DNA of 46,316 nt from an uncultured bacterium (GTDB taxonomy: Bacteria > Patescibacteriota > Minisyncoccia > Phycocordibacterales > UBA918), in assembly GCA_913046815.1 (NCBI GenBank), contig CAJWTE010000001.1, positions 1 to 46,316 on the forward strand, in the 5' to 3' direction. This document shows, piece after piece, positions 1 to 7,107 of the stretch; the stretch's first letter is position 1, and every line of letters starts with the position of its first letter. The notes beneath the pieces are model-generated. The model worked only from the letters and a program-made list of their open reading frames with translations, made no database searches and was not told the DNA's origin. The position numbers and the translations under genes were made by a program.

Positions 1-14
1 CCGCCCGACAATTG

Positions 15-60
15 TTTTCTAGATTTTGCTTTCCCGAAAGAAAGCGCCCCGTCTAGAAAA
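15..60. repeat. nested hairpin downstream of the small ORF at 112-243
   Basis: The outer arms TTTTCTAGA (15-23) and TCTAGAAAA (52-60) enclose a second stem, GCTTTC (28-33) with GAAAGC (40-45). It lies just past the stop of the minus-strand ORF and could end its transcript, although no clean T-tract follows on that strand. Confidence 0.5.
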
Positions 61-111
61 TCTAGTTATCGAAATATTGGGACGCTCTAAGTTGGGGGTG
101 TCCAGCGGTGT

Positions 112-243
112 TCAGATGATTGCATGATCCTGCAAAAAGAATTTGCACCTCATGAACGGGTTGGGCCAAGTGCAGAACTGCGCTTTCAAACGCACTCTTG
201 GCTTATGGTGAGTAGCCGGACGAGGCGGGTTGTTGAGTCGCAT
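112..243 (-). CDS. small basic hypothetical protein (43 aa)
   Basis: This short ORF is not recognised as any family. It is supported by its start region: on the minus strand a GAGAGGAGG Shine-Dalgarno sequence lies about 7 nt before the ATG. A hairpin (258-281) sits in the untranslated leader, and a TATAGT -10 candidate lies near 289-294. The product is rich in Arg, Lys, His and Pro, with two cysteines and two tryptophan/phenylalanine clusters. It has no signal peptide or membrane segment. The SD-led, leader-containing design differs from the leaderless housekeeping genes of the window and resembles the solitary orphans at 8088, 22135 and 43217. A structured RNA could occupy the same DNA instead; existence of the protein is only moderately supported. 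Confidence 0.35.
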   Translation of the reverse strand: MRLNNPPRPATHHKPRVRLKAQFCTWPNPFMRCKFFLQDHAII

Positions 244-330
244 GACTGCCTCCTCTCTAGATCTGTACCAGCAGACCTAGTTTCACTATAACTCGTTTAT
301 GTTTTCTTGTTTTTGATAAAAAGTGGATAA

Positions 331-365
331 TCACAAGACCGACAGCACAGCTGTCGGTCTTGTGA
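331..365. terminator. perfect 15-bp hairpin beside the left att site
   Basis: The arms TCACAAGACCGACAG and CTGTCGGTCTTGTGA surround a 5-nt loop. Before the element inserted, this hairpin would have lain a few bases after the 3' end of tRNA-Val (minus strand), so it is probably that gene's original terminator. The T-rich tract is a few bases away, which weakens the call. Confidence 0.55.
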
Positions 366-367
366 TT

Positions 368-387
368 TGTGCGCAATGAGAGACTTG
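368..387. repeat. attL, duplicate of the tRNA-Val 3' end
   Basis: This 20-bp copy differs from the tRNA copy at one position (A375 against G5919). It has no tRNA body next to it, so it is the displaced duplicate created by integration. Confidence 0.85.
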
Positions 388-432
388 GCGTCCAAATCTA
401 ATTCACTTTGTTCATAAGATTTACCTGCCCGA

Positions 433-517
433 GAATTTGAATATTTTGCTCTAGGAAAGAAGCAAAATACATACAAATTCTTTTCAAGTCTCTGCGTAAG
501 CAAAATTGTTTGCTTAC
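433..517. repeat. two hairpins inside the left end of the element
   Basis: Hairpin one (433-480) has stems GAATTTG/CAAATTC and TATTTTGCT/AGCAAAATA separated by a small internal loop. Hairpin two (496-517) has 9-bp arms GTAAGCAAA/TTTGCTTAC. Their position next to attL suggests recombinase or accessory-factor binding sites, or simply transcription barriers. The function is not shown by sequence. Confidence 0.5.
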
Positions 518-528
518 TCATCATACCC

Positions 529-560
529 AAATCAAAAACCCGCAAAGCGGGCCTTGATTT
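529..560. terminator. terminator-like hairpin followed by an att-like sequence
   Basis: The arms AAATCAA..CCCGC and GCGGG..TTGATTT form a stem with an AAA loop. Immediately after it, TGATTTGTGCACATAG (555-570) resembles the attL region TGATTTGTGCGCAATG (362-377), which also follows a hairpin. Confidence 0.45.
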
Positions 561-697
561 GTGCACATAGTAAGACCACGCTTGAACTTTTTGAAAGGGT
601 GGTAAAAGAGCATGATTTACTTCAAGAATGGAATAAGGAAATAAGGGAATTTCTACAACAGGAAAGAAAACAGCCAATAATAAAGGTAACGTATTAG
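554..697 (+). pseudogene. probable gene remnant (C-terminal fragment)
   Basis: An open frame ends at 697 and its last 40 codons read like real protein: a helical stretch rich in Glu, Leu and Lys ending in QPIIKVTY. No credible start exists. Upstream the frame runs back through the hairpins at 496-560, and no internal ATG or SD site is available. The simplest reading is the 3' end of a gene whose 5' part was lost at the junction near 555-575, where an att-like sequence also occurs. It is too short to assign to a family. Confidence 0.3.
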
Positions 698-763
698 CCG
701 TTATTTTATGCGTCATAGAACAGCATTGATTTAATTGAACTATAGGGGGTAGGAAATGGTAAT

Positions 764-976
764 ATGTCAGGAATGCAACCAGATAAGAAAAAAGACAATC
801 TGACTGACGTAGTTGAACAGGTATCAAAACCAGCGGAAAAACCCGCAACGGTTGGTGATGGGCAGGTTGTATCTGGTGGTGAAGTGGTCACACTTGGTAT
901 TGATGCTGAACTGCAAAAAGATATTGATAAGACCGCCAAAGAAATTGTTAATTTAATCAATAAGAAACGGAAATGA
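764..976 (+). CDS. small hypothetical protein of the element (70 aa)
   Basis: It is a lysine- and glutamate-rich soluble protein with a low-complexity Val/Gly/Pro middle and a predicted helical C-terminus, and it is not recognised. The ATG at 764 follows a GGGGGTAGGAA purine stretch. A second in-frame ATG at 773 lies 6-8 nt after a TAATAT hexamer and would suit a leaderless start, so the first three codons are uncertain. The stop overlaps the ATG of the next gene (973), so the two are probably co-transcribed and translationally coupled. It may be a small partner or regulator of the downstream EEP-family enzyme. Confidence 0.6.
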   Translation: MSGMQPDKKKDNLTDVVEQVSKPAEKPATVGDGQVVSGGEVVTLGIDAELQKDIDKTAKEIVNLINKKRK

Positions 977-1698
977 AAATTTTACAGCTGAACACATGGG
1001 GCGGGCGGTTAGGTTCAAAAATCAAAGAAGTTATTAATAGGGAACAGCCAGACATCGTTTGTTTTCAAGAAGCCATAAAGGTTGAGGGCGGAAGTGGTTT
1101 TGTTTTTGATGAATTAAGTGAAATTCAGGAAGATACTGGTTTTGAACATTGTTACTTTTCAGCCAGTTTTGGTTGGAAGTTGATGAAGCGTGAAGCACAA
1201 AGCGGTTTAGCAACTATGAGTAAGTTACCGTTTAGTCACACTGACAATGCTTTTACACGTCTTGAATATATTACTGACTTTGACATTCTTGATACTGACT
1301 ACAACGTGAGAAGCTTACAGCACGTAACCGTTGACTATGACGGTAAACAGGTTCATGTTCTTAATCATCACGGCCATCACGTGCCTAACCATAAAGACGG
1401 TGATGAAGAAACCATGCGCCAGTGTCAGATGATTGTTGACTATCTTGATAAGTTAGATGGTCAAATTGTTTTGTGCGGTGATTTCAACCTAAAACCAGAC
1501 AGTAAATCTTTAGGGCTAATTAACGCTAAATTACTGAATCATGCAAAAGAAAGGGGTGTTTTGACTACCAGAACGCCACTAACACATAAAACAGAAGTTT
1601 GTGATTACATTTTCACCAGTTCAGATATTGAAGTCAAAGATTTTCAGGTACTTGATGACATTGCATCTGACCATAAAGCATTAACTTTAGAGTTTTAG
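973..1698 (+). CDS. endonuclease/exonuclease/phosphatase (EEP) family protein
   Basis: The 241-residue protein has the complete EEP fold signature. It has QLNTW at residues 5-9, the metal-binding glutamate in CFQEA (E33), a His-rich HHGHH segment near residues 131-135, GDFN (D170 and N172) and the terminal SDH motif (D233, H234). Enzymes of this superfamily cleave phosphodiester or phosphate-monoester bonds in nucleic acids, nucleotides or lipids with Mg2+. The exact substrate cannot be read from sequence. There is no signal peptide, so it acts in the cytoplasm. It overlaps the upstream small gene by 4 nt and is followed after one base by the HD hydrolase. In a mobile element it could attack foreign or host nucleic acid, or serve in nucleotide metabolism. 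Confidence 0.85.
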   Translation: MKILQLNTWGGRLGSKIKEVINREQPDIVCFQEAIKVEGGSGFVFDELSEIQEDTGFEHCYFSASFGWKLMKREAQSGLATMSKLPFSHTDNAFTRLEYITDFDILDTDYNVRSLQHVTVDYDGKQVHVLNHHGHHVPNHKDGDEETMRQCQMIVDYLDKLDGQIVLCGDFNLKPDSKSLGLINAKLLNHAKERGVLTTRTPLTHKTEVCDYIFTSSDIEVKDFQVLDDIASDHKALTLEF

Positions 1699-1699
1699 T

Positions 1700-2356
1700 A
1701 TGGAACACAAAGCAGTCATTGATAAGACAGTAGATTTTGTAAAACAGACCCTTGCAGAAGCAGAAGGTGGTCATGATTGGTGGCACATCTACCGTGTTTG
1801 GAAGAACGCCCAACACATTGCTAAAGCAGAAGGTGATGTTGATGTGTTGGTAGTTGAACTTGGTGCACTATTGCATGACATAGCTGATTCCAAGTTTCAT
1901 GATGGTGATGAAGAAATTGGTCCTAAAACAGCTCGTGATTACCTTACAACTTTAGAACTGCCAGATGATGTGATTGAACATGTAGAAAATATTGTTCGTC
2001 ATATTTCTTTTAAAGGTTCTTTGGAAGGTCAAAAGTGGACATCACCTGAATTATCTGTGGTGCAAGACGCTGACAGGTTAGACGCTATTGGTGCCATTGG
2101 TACCGCTCGCACCTTTAACTATGGTGGCCACAAAGGAAGGGCCTTATATGACCCAAATATTAAGCCAAACTTGGAAATGACCAAGGAAGAATACAAAAAT
2201 AGTACAGCCCCAACCTTGAATCACTTCTATGAAAAGTTGTTGCTGTTGAAAGACCTAATGAATACCAAGGCAGGTAAGGAAATGGCAGAAGGTCGCCACA
2301 AGTTTATGGAACTGTATTTAGAACAGTTCTACGCTGAATGGGAAGGTGAACGGTAA
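1700..2356 (+). CDS. HD-domain phosphohydrolase
   Basis: This 218-aa protein belongs to the HD superfamily of metal-dependent phosphohydrolases, closest in layout to the YedJ/YpgQ-type group. The metal ligands are visible as H29 in HDWWH, H59-D60 in LLHDIAD, and the later aspartate in QDADRLDAIGA near residues 124-128. The GxxRTFxYGG-like segment follows, as in that group. Relatives hydrolyse nucleotides or other phosphate esters; the substrate here is unknown. It starts one base after the EEP gene, so the two form an operon of two phosphate-bond hydrolases in the element. No SD is obvious. Confidence 0.85.
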   Translation: MEHKAVIDKTVDFVKQTLAEAEGGHDWWHIYRVWKNAQHIAKAEGDVDVLVVELGALLHDIADSKFHDGDEEIGPKTARDYLTTLELPDDVIEHVENIVRHISFKGSLEGQKWTSPELSVVQDADRLDAIGAIGTARTFNYGGHKGRALYDPNIKPNLEMTKEEYKNSTAPTLNHFYEKLLLLKDLMNTKAGKEMAEGRHKFMELYLEQFYAEWEGER

Positions 2357-2360
2357 ACCT

Positions 2361-2996
2361 TTATTTTTTGGCACTGAACATCTTTAACGAACCATCTTCA
2401 TCAATCACAGCATAATGGTAGTCACTCATGAGTAAGAACGGGGGCTCGCTGTCTTTGTAAGCTAATTTCAGCCGTTCATCTAAATACATCTGCTTAAAGT
2501 GTTCTGAACCCCAATGCGGGACCACGATGGTGTTTGTGAACCGAAAACCCGTGTAATCATCAAGGGTTATACCTTCAGCATCTTCAAGGTAAACAGGAAT
2601 TTTAGGACCCGCAATTATTGAACCAGCACTGGTTCCAATGTATGGCTTACCATTTCGCACTTTTTCAACAATCAAATCAAACGAACCCGTTTCTTGTAGT
2701 TTTTGAAGCAGGTAAATGGTATTACCACCACACATGTAGAGCACATCATACTTATCAAATTCAACTTCAATTTCTTCTTTAGTTTTTCCTGTCACAGTGA
2801 AGCGGTCTACTTGATAACCTTGGTCACGTAGCCCCTTCAGGTCAGCTTGTAGCCAATCATCATCACCTTCAACTTTACCAATTTCAGGTTCTGATGCTGT
2901 ATCAATAAACAAAATTGTTTTGTACCCCTTATCTGATAAACGGTGTTGGTAGATATGGCTTGCCACTGTCGCCACACTTGAAGTAAGAATAATCAT
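2361..2996 (-). CDS. peptidase E-like serine peptidase (family S51)
   Basis: The 211-residue protein has the S51 fold hallmarks: YMCGGNT near residues 87-93, the nucleophile motif GTSAGS with Ser123, and a VVPHWGSEH segment carrying the candidate catalytic His. Peptidase E cleaves Asp-X dipeptides in the cytoplasm, while related S51 proteins process cyanophycin or act on other small substrates. A TATACT -10 hexamer ends 6 nt before the ATG, so the transcript is probably leaderless. It is convergent with the HD gene, with only 4 nt between stops, and divergent from the DUF2806-like gene. Such peptidases are occasional cargo of mobile elements. Its role here is unknown. Confidence 0.85.
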   Translation of the reverse strand: MIILTSSVATVASHIYQHRLSDKGYKTILFIDTASEPEIGKVEGDDDWLQADLKGLRDQGYQVDRFTVTGKTKEEIEVEFDKYDVLYMCGGNTIYLLQKLQETGSFDLIVEKVRNGKPYIGTSAGSIIAGPKIPVYLEDAEGITLDDYTGFRFTNTIVVPHWGSEHFKQMYLDERLKLAYKDSEPPFLLMSDYHYAVIDEDGSLKMFSAKK

Positions 2997-3051
2997 TTCG
3001 TCAGTATAGCAAAATCAAGCTAAACAGGTCTATTTTTGGTAAAATAGGGGA

Positions 3052-3933
3052 ATGAATGAACCAATCACTGTAAAGGCGCTTACAGACGCAATGGACACAT
3101 CTGCAAAGATTGCCCAGTCACCTGGTCTGATGACTATTGCTGACCGTCTTTTTGGTTTTAAGTTAAGCGAGTGGAAGGCGCAGGGTGACATTGTAAAAGC
3201 CCAAATGCAACAAGAATACAAAGAAGCCAGTGAAAAGGGGCTTGGCTTTCAATACGTTACTGCCTTTCGTGACAAAGCAAATGTATTGAACACACTTGCT
3301 AAAGCCACAGATTACGTTAAAGAAAACTTTGAACGTGAAATTGAATTTGATGAAGACGTCTTTTGGAACCTGATTGAACATTCCAAAACAATCTCACAAG
3401 AAGAAGTTCAAGATTTAGTTGCAAAGATAATTGCTGGTGAATACAACCAACGGGGAACGTATACAACCCACACCTTACAGGTGCTGAAGTCATTAGGGCG
3501 AGATGAATTAAGCAAGCTTGAAAAGCTTGGTTGTCTGGTGGTCAACACCAACATGATTCCAGTTAACCTGTTTAAGTTAACTGATGGTTATGAAAGTTTT
3601 ATTGAAAGTATTGGAATTAACTTTACTGAATTCCAGACCTTGCAAAGTTTAGGTCTGGTTCATAATAATTCAGCAACAAAAGAAATCAGTAATGATTCAG
3701 GTAAAAAGTTTGCTGTCAGTTACTTTGATAGACAGTTAATATTTGCATCAAATAAGGAAGCTGTTGGAAAAATTCAAATACCAAGCTTTTATCCACTGAC
3801 AGATACTGGTTTGCAACTTCTTCAGCACCTACAACCTTCTGTAAATGAAGCTTACTGTGAATGGTTGAAAGAAAATTACAAAATCGGGAACTATGATTTT
3901 GAAGACGTTATTAACGTTAATTATGCGGGGTAA
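3052..3933 (+). CDS. DUF2806/DUF4393 (Abi-alpha)-like protein
   Basis: It is a 293-aa soluble, helix-rich protein. The central segment from about residue 100 reads FWNLIEHSKTISQEEVQ, then AKIIAGEYNQRGTY, then TLQVLKSLGRDEL. This order of motifs is characteristic of the DUF2806/DUF4393 group, to which the lactococcal Abi-alpha abortive-infection family belongs. A winged-helix-like C-terminal half follows. A TAAAAT hexamer ends 6 nt before the ATG, giving a leaderless start. The stop overlaps the ATG of the next gene. The family link is from remembered motif patterns, not a search, so an antiphage role is an inference from family and from location on a mobile element. Confidence 0.6.
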   Translation: MNEPITVKALTDAMDTSAKIAQSPGLMTIADRLFGFKLSEWKAQGDIVKAQMQQEYKEASEKGLGFQYVTAFRDKANVLNTLAKATDYVKENFEREIEFDEDVFWNLIEHSKTISQEEVQDLVAKIIAGEYNQRGTYTTHTLQVLKSLGRDELSKLEKLGCLVVNTNMIPVNLFKLTDGYESFIESIGINFTEFQTLQSLGLVHNNSATKEISNDSGKKFAVSYFDRQLIFASNKEAVGKIQIPSFYPLTDTGLQLLQHLQPSVNEAYCEWLKENYKIGNYDFEDVINVNYAG

Positions 3934-4303
3934 AAAGCGTACAACAGAAGAACAGCACGAACTTTTTGAAGCTATGGAAAGGTATTTAGAAATGGGCTTT
4001 TCAATGAAAAAAGCTTGTGAATTAAGTGATATTCCGTATTCAACCTACCGTGACATTCTGGCTTCTAATGAACGAGTTCGTGCTAAAACCAGGGCACTTC
4101 AGAACTTGGTAAATGTTCAAGCAAGACAAAATATCATCAATAGCATAAGTAAAGGCAACATCAACGATTCCAAGTGGTGGCTGGAACGCATGGACCAAAT
4201 GGAACATTGTACTGACCCTGGTATTGGTGGCCACACTGAATCGTCTACTTCAATAGCAGAAGTGTTGGTTGAAGATTTGTTTAAGGAAACTTCTAAAAGT
4301 TAA
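3923..4303 (+). CDS. helix-turn-helix DNA-binding protein
   Basis: The start is placed at 3923, overlapping the stop of the upstream gene; longer in-frame starts would lie inside that gene. The 126-aa product begins with basic residues and has a homeodomain-like HTH around residues 12-50 (helix LFEAMERYLEMG, then MKKACELSDIPYSTYRDIL). It continues with a long helix and a KWWLERMDQ segment, as seen in terminase-small-subunit-like and other phage HTH proteins. Its position directly before the recombinase gene (2 nt apart) suggests a role as a directionality factor or regulator of excision, or a repressor of the element. No operator was identified. Confidence 0.65.
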   Translation: MRGKKRTTEEQHELFEAMERYLEMGFSMKKACELSDIPYSTYRDILASNERVRAKTRALQNLVNVQARQNIINSISKGNINDSKWWLERMDQMEHCTDPGIGGHTESSTSIAEVLVEDLFKETSKS

Positions 4304-4305
4304 AT

Positions 4306-5923
4306 ATGAAGATACCTTCTACCCCTGAAGAATTAGTTGAAGCCCTCACACTTGTATCTGAAACCAGTAAAGATGTTGCGCCAGAAGATTTTAGATATGT
4401 TTTGTATGTTCGCAAATCTACTGATGATAAAGACAAACAGGTCCGTTCACTAAAAGACCAGATTGCAGAATGTCGTGAGTTTGCAGAAGACCAGAACATA
4501 AGGGTAGTGAAAATCATTCAGGAATCTGAATCAGCTAAACAACCTGACATCAGGCCAGGGTTTAGAAAGATGCTGGAGGACATCAAGGCAGGTGTATATG
4601 ACGGCATACTTGCTTGGCACCCTGACCGCCTGGCTCGCAACATGAAAGACGCTGGTGAGATTATTGACCTACTTGATAAAGGCATCATCAAGAATCTTAA
4701 ATTCAAAAGTTTCAATTATGAAAATTCATCTGCTGGCAAGATGCACCTTGGTATCACCTTTGTGCTTTCAAAACAGTATTCTGACCATTTAAGTGAAAGT
4801 GTTAGTAGAGGTAACAAACGTAGTGTTGCGGAAGGAAAGTTTTTAAGCACGCCACCACACGGCTATTTTAAGGACCAGGAACAGTTTTTGCGGGCTGATG
4901 GTGATAAATTACATCATCATTAAAAATGCCTTCAGAATGCGACTTGAAGAAAAGACCTTGCAGGCAATAGCTGAATACATTGTTAGTAGTGGTTACAGTA
5001 AGTTGCGAAAAGACGGTACCCGTTACGCACCAAAAATAAATAAACAGACGGTGAAGAAGATAATGTCCAACCCTGTTTATACAGGTGTGCTTTGGTATGG
5101 AAAAAAGAACCCTGTGAATCTTTGTGACCTGTACCCATTTGCACCCATGGTTTCAGTTGAAGAATTCATGAGAATTAACCACCTTACTGAAGCGGGGTTT
5201 GCTGAACTGTCAGGTAGATATGGTGGTAAAGATTCTATTAAGGCGGACCTGATGCGTGACATGGTGATTTGTGATGTCTGTAAAGAATCTATGTCTGCAG
5301 GTATTACACCAAAGAAAACCAAAGATGGTAAAACCAATTATTTTTACTACCGTTGTGATTCACCAGAATGCCCAGTGTATGGAAAGTCCACCCGTGCCAA
5401 AGTGGTTGTTGATTACGTTTGTCACTATCTTGAACAAAAGCCATTTTCATCACGCCAGGCATACACCCACTATGAAAAGGAAATGAAGCGTGTTGCAAAT
5501 GAAAGAATCTTGGAAGCTAAAGGTACTTTGCGTTCACTTAAAGCAAAGTTGAATAACGCCACTGAACGTTATGAAAAAACAAAAATGTTGTTAGTTGATG
5601 GTGATGAAGATATGAAGGAATTCTTCAAAGATGATTTGCGTATGTATGAAAAGCAACGCAAACAAGTTCAGAAAGACATTGCGAAAGTGGAACAAATAAT
5701 TGAAAAGGGGAAGGCCAGCGTTTTGACGTATGAAGAATTCCTTGAACTTATGGAAAAGATGCCTAAAACTATAGCTAAATTAGGTAATATGACTGACTTG
5801 GACTACGTCATCAAAAAAATCTTCTTGAACTTTTCTATTTGTGATAAAAAGGTAATAAAATCAACCCTTAAATCACCCTTTGATAGTTTAGAAACATTGA
5901 ATGTCCCTGGTTGTGCGCGATGA
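4306..5923 (+). pseudogene. large serine recombinase (integrase), frameshifted
   Basis: Two overlapping frames form one large serine recombinase of about 538 aa. The first frame (4306-4923) has the resolvase catalytic domain with Ser38 in YVRKSTDD and arginines R108 and R111 in HPDRLARN. The second frame resumes without loss: a recombinase domain (KTLQAIAEYI, then KIMSNPVYTGVLWYG), a zinc-ribbon with cysteines near 5271-5370, and a long coiled coil. Removing one A from the AAA run at 4906-4908 restores a continuous reading frame (DGDNYIIIKNAF), so a single-base insertion explains the break. This may be a real inactivating mutation, a slippage site or a sequencing error. The stop codon lies within attR, and the gene is the last of the element. 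Confidence 0.85.
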
Positions 5924-5931
5924 GAGACTTG
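5912..5931. repeat. attR, within the tRNA-Val 3' end
   Basis: This 20-bp copy of the att core covers the acceptor 3' strand and part of the T-arm of tRNA-Val. It matches 368-387 with one mismatch. The integrase stop codon TGA (5921-5923) is part of it. Confidence 0.85.
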
Positions 5932-5986
5932 AACTCCCGACCTTCTCGGTGTAAACGAGCTGCTCTACCAACTGAGCTAATCGCGC
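5914..5986 (-). tRNA. tRNA-Val (anticodon TAC)
   Basis: It folds as a 73-nt cloverleaf on the minus strand. The acceptor GCGCGAT pairs with ATCGCGC, the D-arm contains AGCTCAGTTGGTAGAGC, the anticodon stem-loop is CTCG-TTTACAC-CGAG with TAC at the anticodon, and the T-loop is TTCAAGT. CCA is not encoded. Its 3' end is the attachment site of the integrative element, which keeps the tRNA sequence complete. Confidence 0.93.
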
Positions 5987-6048
5987 CTATAAATGTAGGG
6001 CACATAGTACTATTTTTTTATTTTTTGGCAATACTGTATATTTCACGT

Positions 6049-6324
6049 ATGCATGAGATACATTGTTATATAAGCGGTTTGGTTCAGATGGTGGCGTATA
6101 GGGCGTATGCACAGGATTCTGCCACTTATTTAGGGATTGCTGGGTGGGTAAGAAACTTGCCAGATGGACGAGTGGAAGTACAAGCTCAGGGCGATAGGGA
6201 AGTGCTTAAAGAATTTATTGAGTATTTAAACGAAGGTTCTTTACTTTCCAAAGTGGAGTCAATAGAGGTAGACTGGGGTACTGCTGGAGAAATATATTCA
6301 GATTTTTCAATTAAGTATGAATGA
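6049..6324 (+). CDS. acyP: acylphosphatase
   Basis: This 91-aa protein is the usual size for acylphosphatase, which hydrolyses acyl phosphates such as carbamoyl phosphate or acetyl phosphate in the cytoplasm. The phosphate-binding loop reads GLVQMVAYR with the catalytic Arg18. The catalytic Asn36 lies in GWVRNLPDG, followed by VEVQAQG. The loop has Met where most members have Gly (VQGV), a mild variation. The ATG at 6049 is chosen because TATATT (6037-6042) ends 6 nt upstream; the open frame further up runs through the tRNA. Its last 8 nt overlap the start of the pseudouridine synthase gene, so both are co-transcribed. Confidence 0.88.
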   Translation: MHEIHCYISGLVQMVAYRAYAQDSATYLGIAGWVRNLPDGRVEVQAQGDREVLKEFIEYLNEGSLLSKVESIEVDWGTAGEIYSDFSIKYE

Positions 6325-7045
6325 AGTAGAAATAATTTTCGAGAACGAAGATTTTTTGGTGATAAACAAACCGGCTGGTTTGTTGGTGCATGAAGACGGG
6401 AATGGCGATGAGACTACTGTCGTGGATTGGTTTTTACAACATTATCCTGATGCAAAAGGAGTGGGTGAACCAAGAATACTCCATGGGAAAGAATTAGAGA
6501 GATCGGGGATAGTGCACCGTTTAGACAAAGATACTTCGGGCATCATGCTGTTGGCACTCAACCAAGATTCATTCGCCAATCTCAAGCAAATATTTCTGGA
6601 CAGAGTAGTAAAGAAAGAGTATCGAGCTATAGTGTATGGAAACATGAAAGACAAGTGGGGGACTATCAATCGCTCAATTGGGCGTAACGCTAAGGACTTT
6701 CGATTGCGTAGTGCTGAACGTGGAGCTAAAGGTACTTTGCGCGAATCTGTTACGGAATGGGAGCAGCTGAAGTGTGGCGAATATCAAGGGGAGAAGTTTG
6801 CTTCACTCAGACTCAGACCAAAGACCGGGCGTATGCATCAGTTGCGTGTACATATGAAAGCGGTAGACCATCCAATAGTAGGGGATAATCTATACGCCGG
6901 AGCTAAGCTCAAACAATCTAACAATCTTGGTATTGAAAGATTAGCTTTACATGCGCATAAGCTACTTTTTGAGCTTAACGGAGAACAATACGATTTCACA
7001 GTGCCTGTACCCAATGATATTGAAGAGGCAGAAAAACTGTTTTAG
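6317..7045 (+). CDS. RluA-family pseudouridine synthase
   Basis: It isomerises uridine to pseudouridine in rRNA or tRNA. The 242-aa protein lacks the N-terminal S4 domain of RluC/RluD and consists of the catalytic domain only. It begins IIFENEDFLVINKPAGLLVH, carries the catalytic Asp70 in HRLDKDTSG, and ends with the LRPKTGRMHQLRVH and HPIVGDNLY motifs. The exact target position cannot be derived. It overlaps the acylphosphatase gene by 8 nt. Confidence 0.9.
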   Translation: MNEVEIIFENEDFLVINKPAGLLVHEDGNGDETTVVDWFLQHYPDAKGVGEPRILHGKELERSGIVHRLDKDTSGIMLLALNQDSFANLKQIFLDRVVKKEYRAIVYGNMKDKWGTINRSIGRNAKDFRLRSAERGAKGTLRESVTEWEQLKCGEYQGEKFASLRLRPKTGRMHQLRVHMKAVDHPIVGDNLYAGAKLKQSNNLGIERLALHAHKLLFELNGEQYDFTVPVPNDIEEAEKLF

Positions 7046-7107
7046 TATTGAAAAGGCCCGTACCTTGTGTTAGATTGGGGCACATTTAAAAAACTGAAAA
7101 ACGATTT

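Larger units (their letters stand above)
368..5933. mobile_element. integrative element in the 3' end of tRNA-Val
   Basis: A 20-bp sequence, TGTGCGC(A/G)ATGAGAGACTTG, occurs at 368-387 and at 5912-5931 with one mismatch. The right copy is the T-arm and acceptor 3' end of tRNA-Val(TAC). Between them are seven genes ending with a large serine recombinase whose stop codon lies inside the right att copy. The direct repeat, the intact tRNA and the adjacent recombinase together define a site-specific integrative element of about 5.5 kb. The cargo (nuclease/phosphatase, HD hydrolase, S51 peptidase, DUF2806-like protein, HTH protein) includes no recognisable replication or conjugation gene. Its genes use the same -10-to-ATG spacing as the host chromosome (pepE and the 3052 gene), which suggests it circulates among related hosts. 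Confidence 0.85.

Noticed and set aside
1..300. tmRNA or RNase P RNA on either strand
   Set aside because: Neither the tRNA-like ends of tmRNA nor the conserved GAGGAAAGTCC/ACAGAA elements of RNase P RNA are present.
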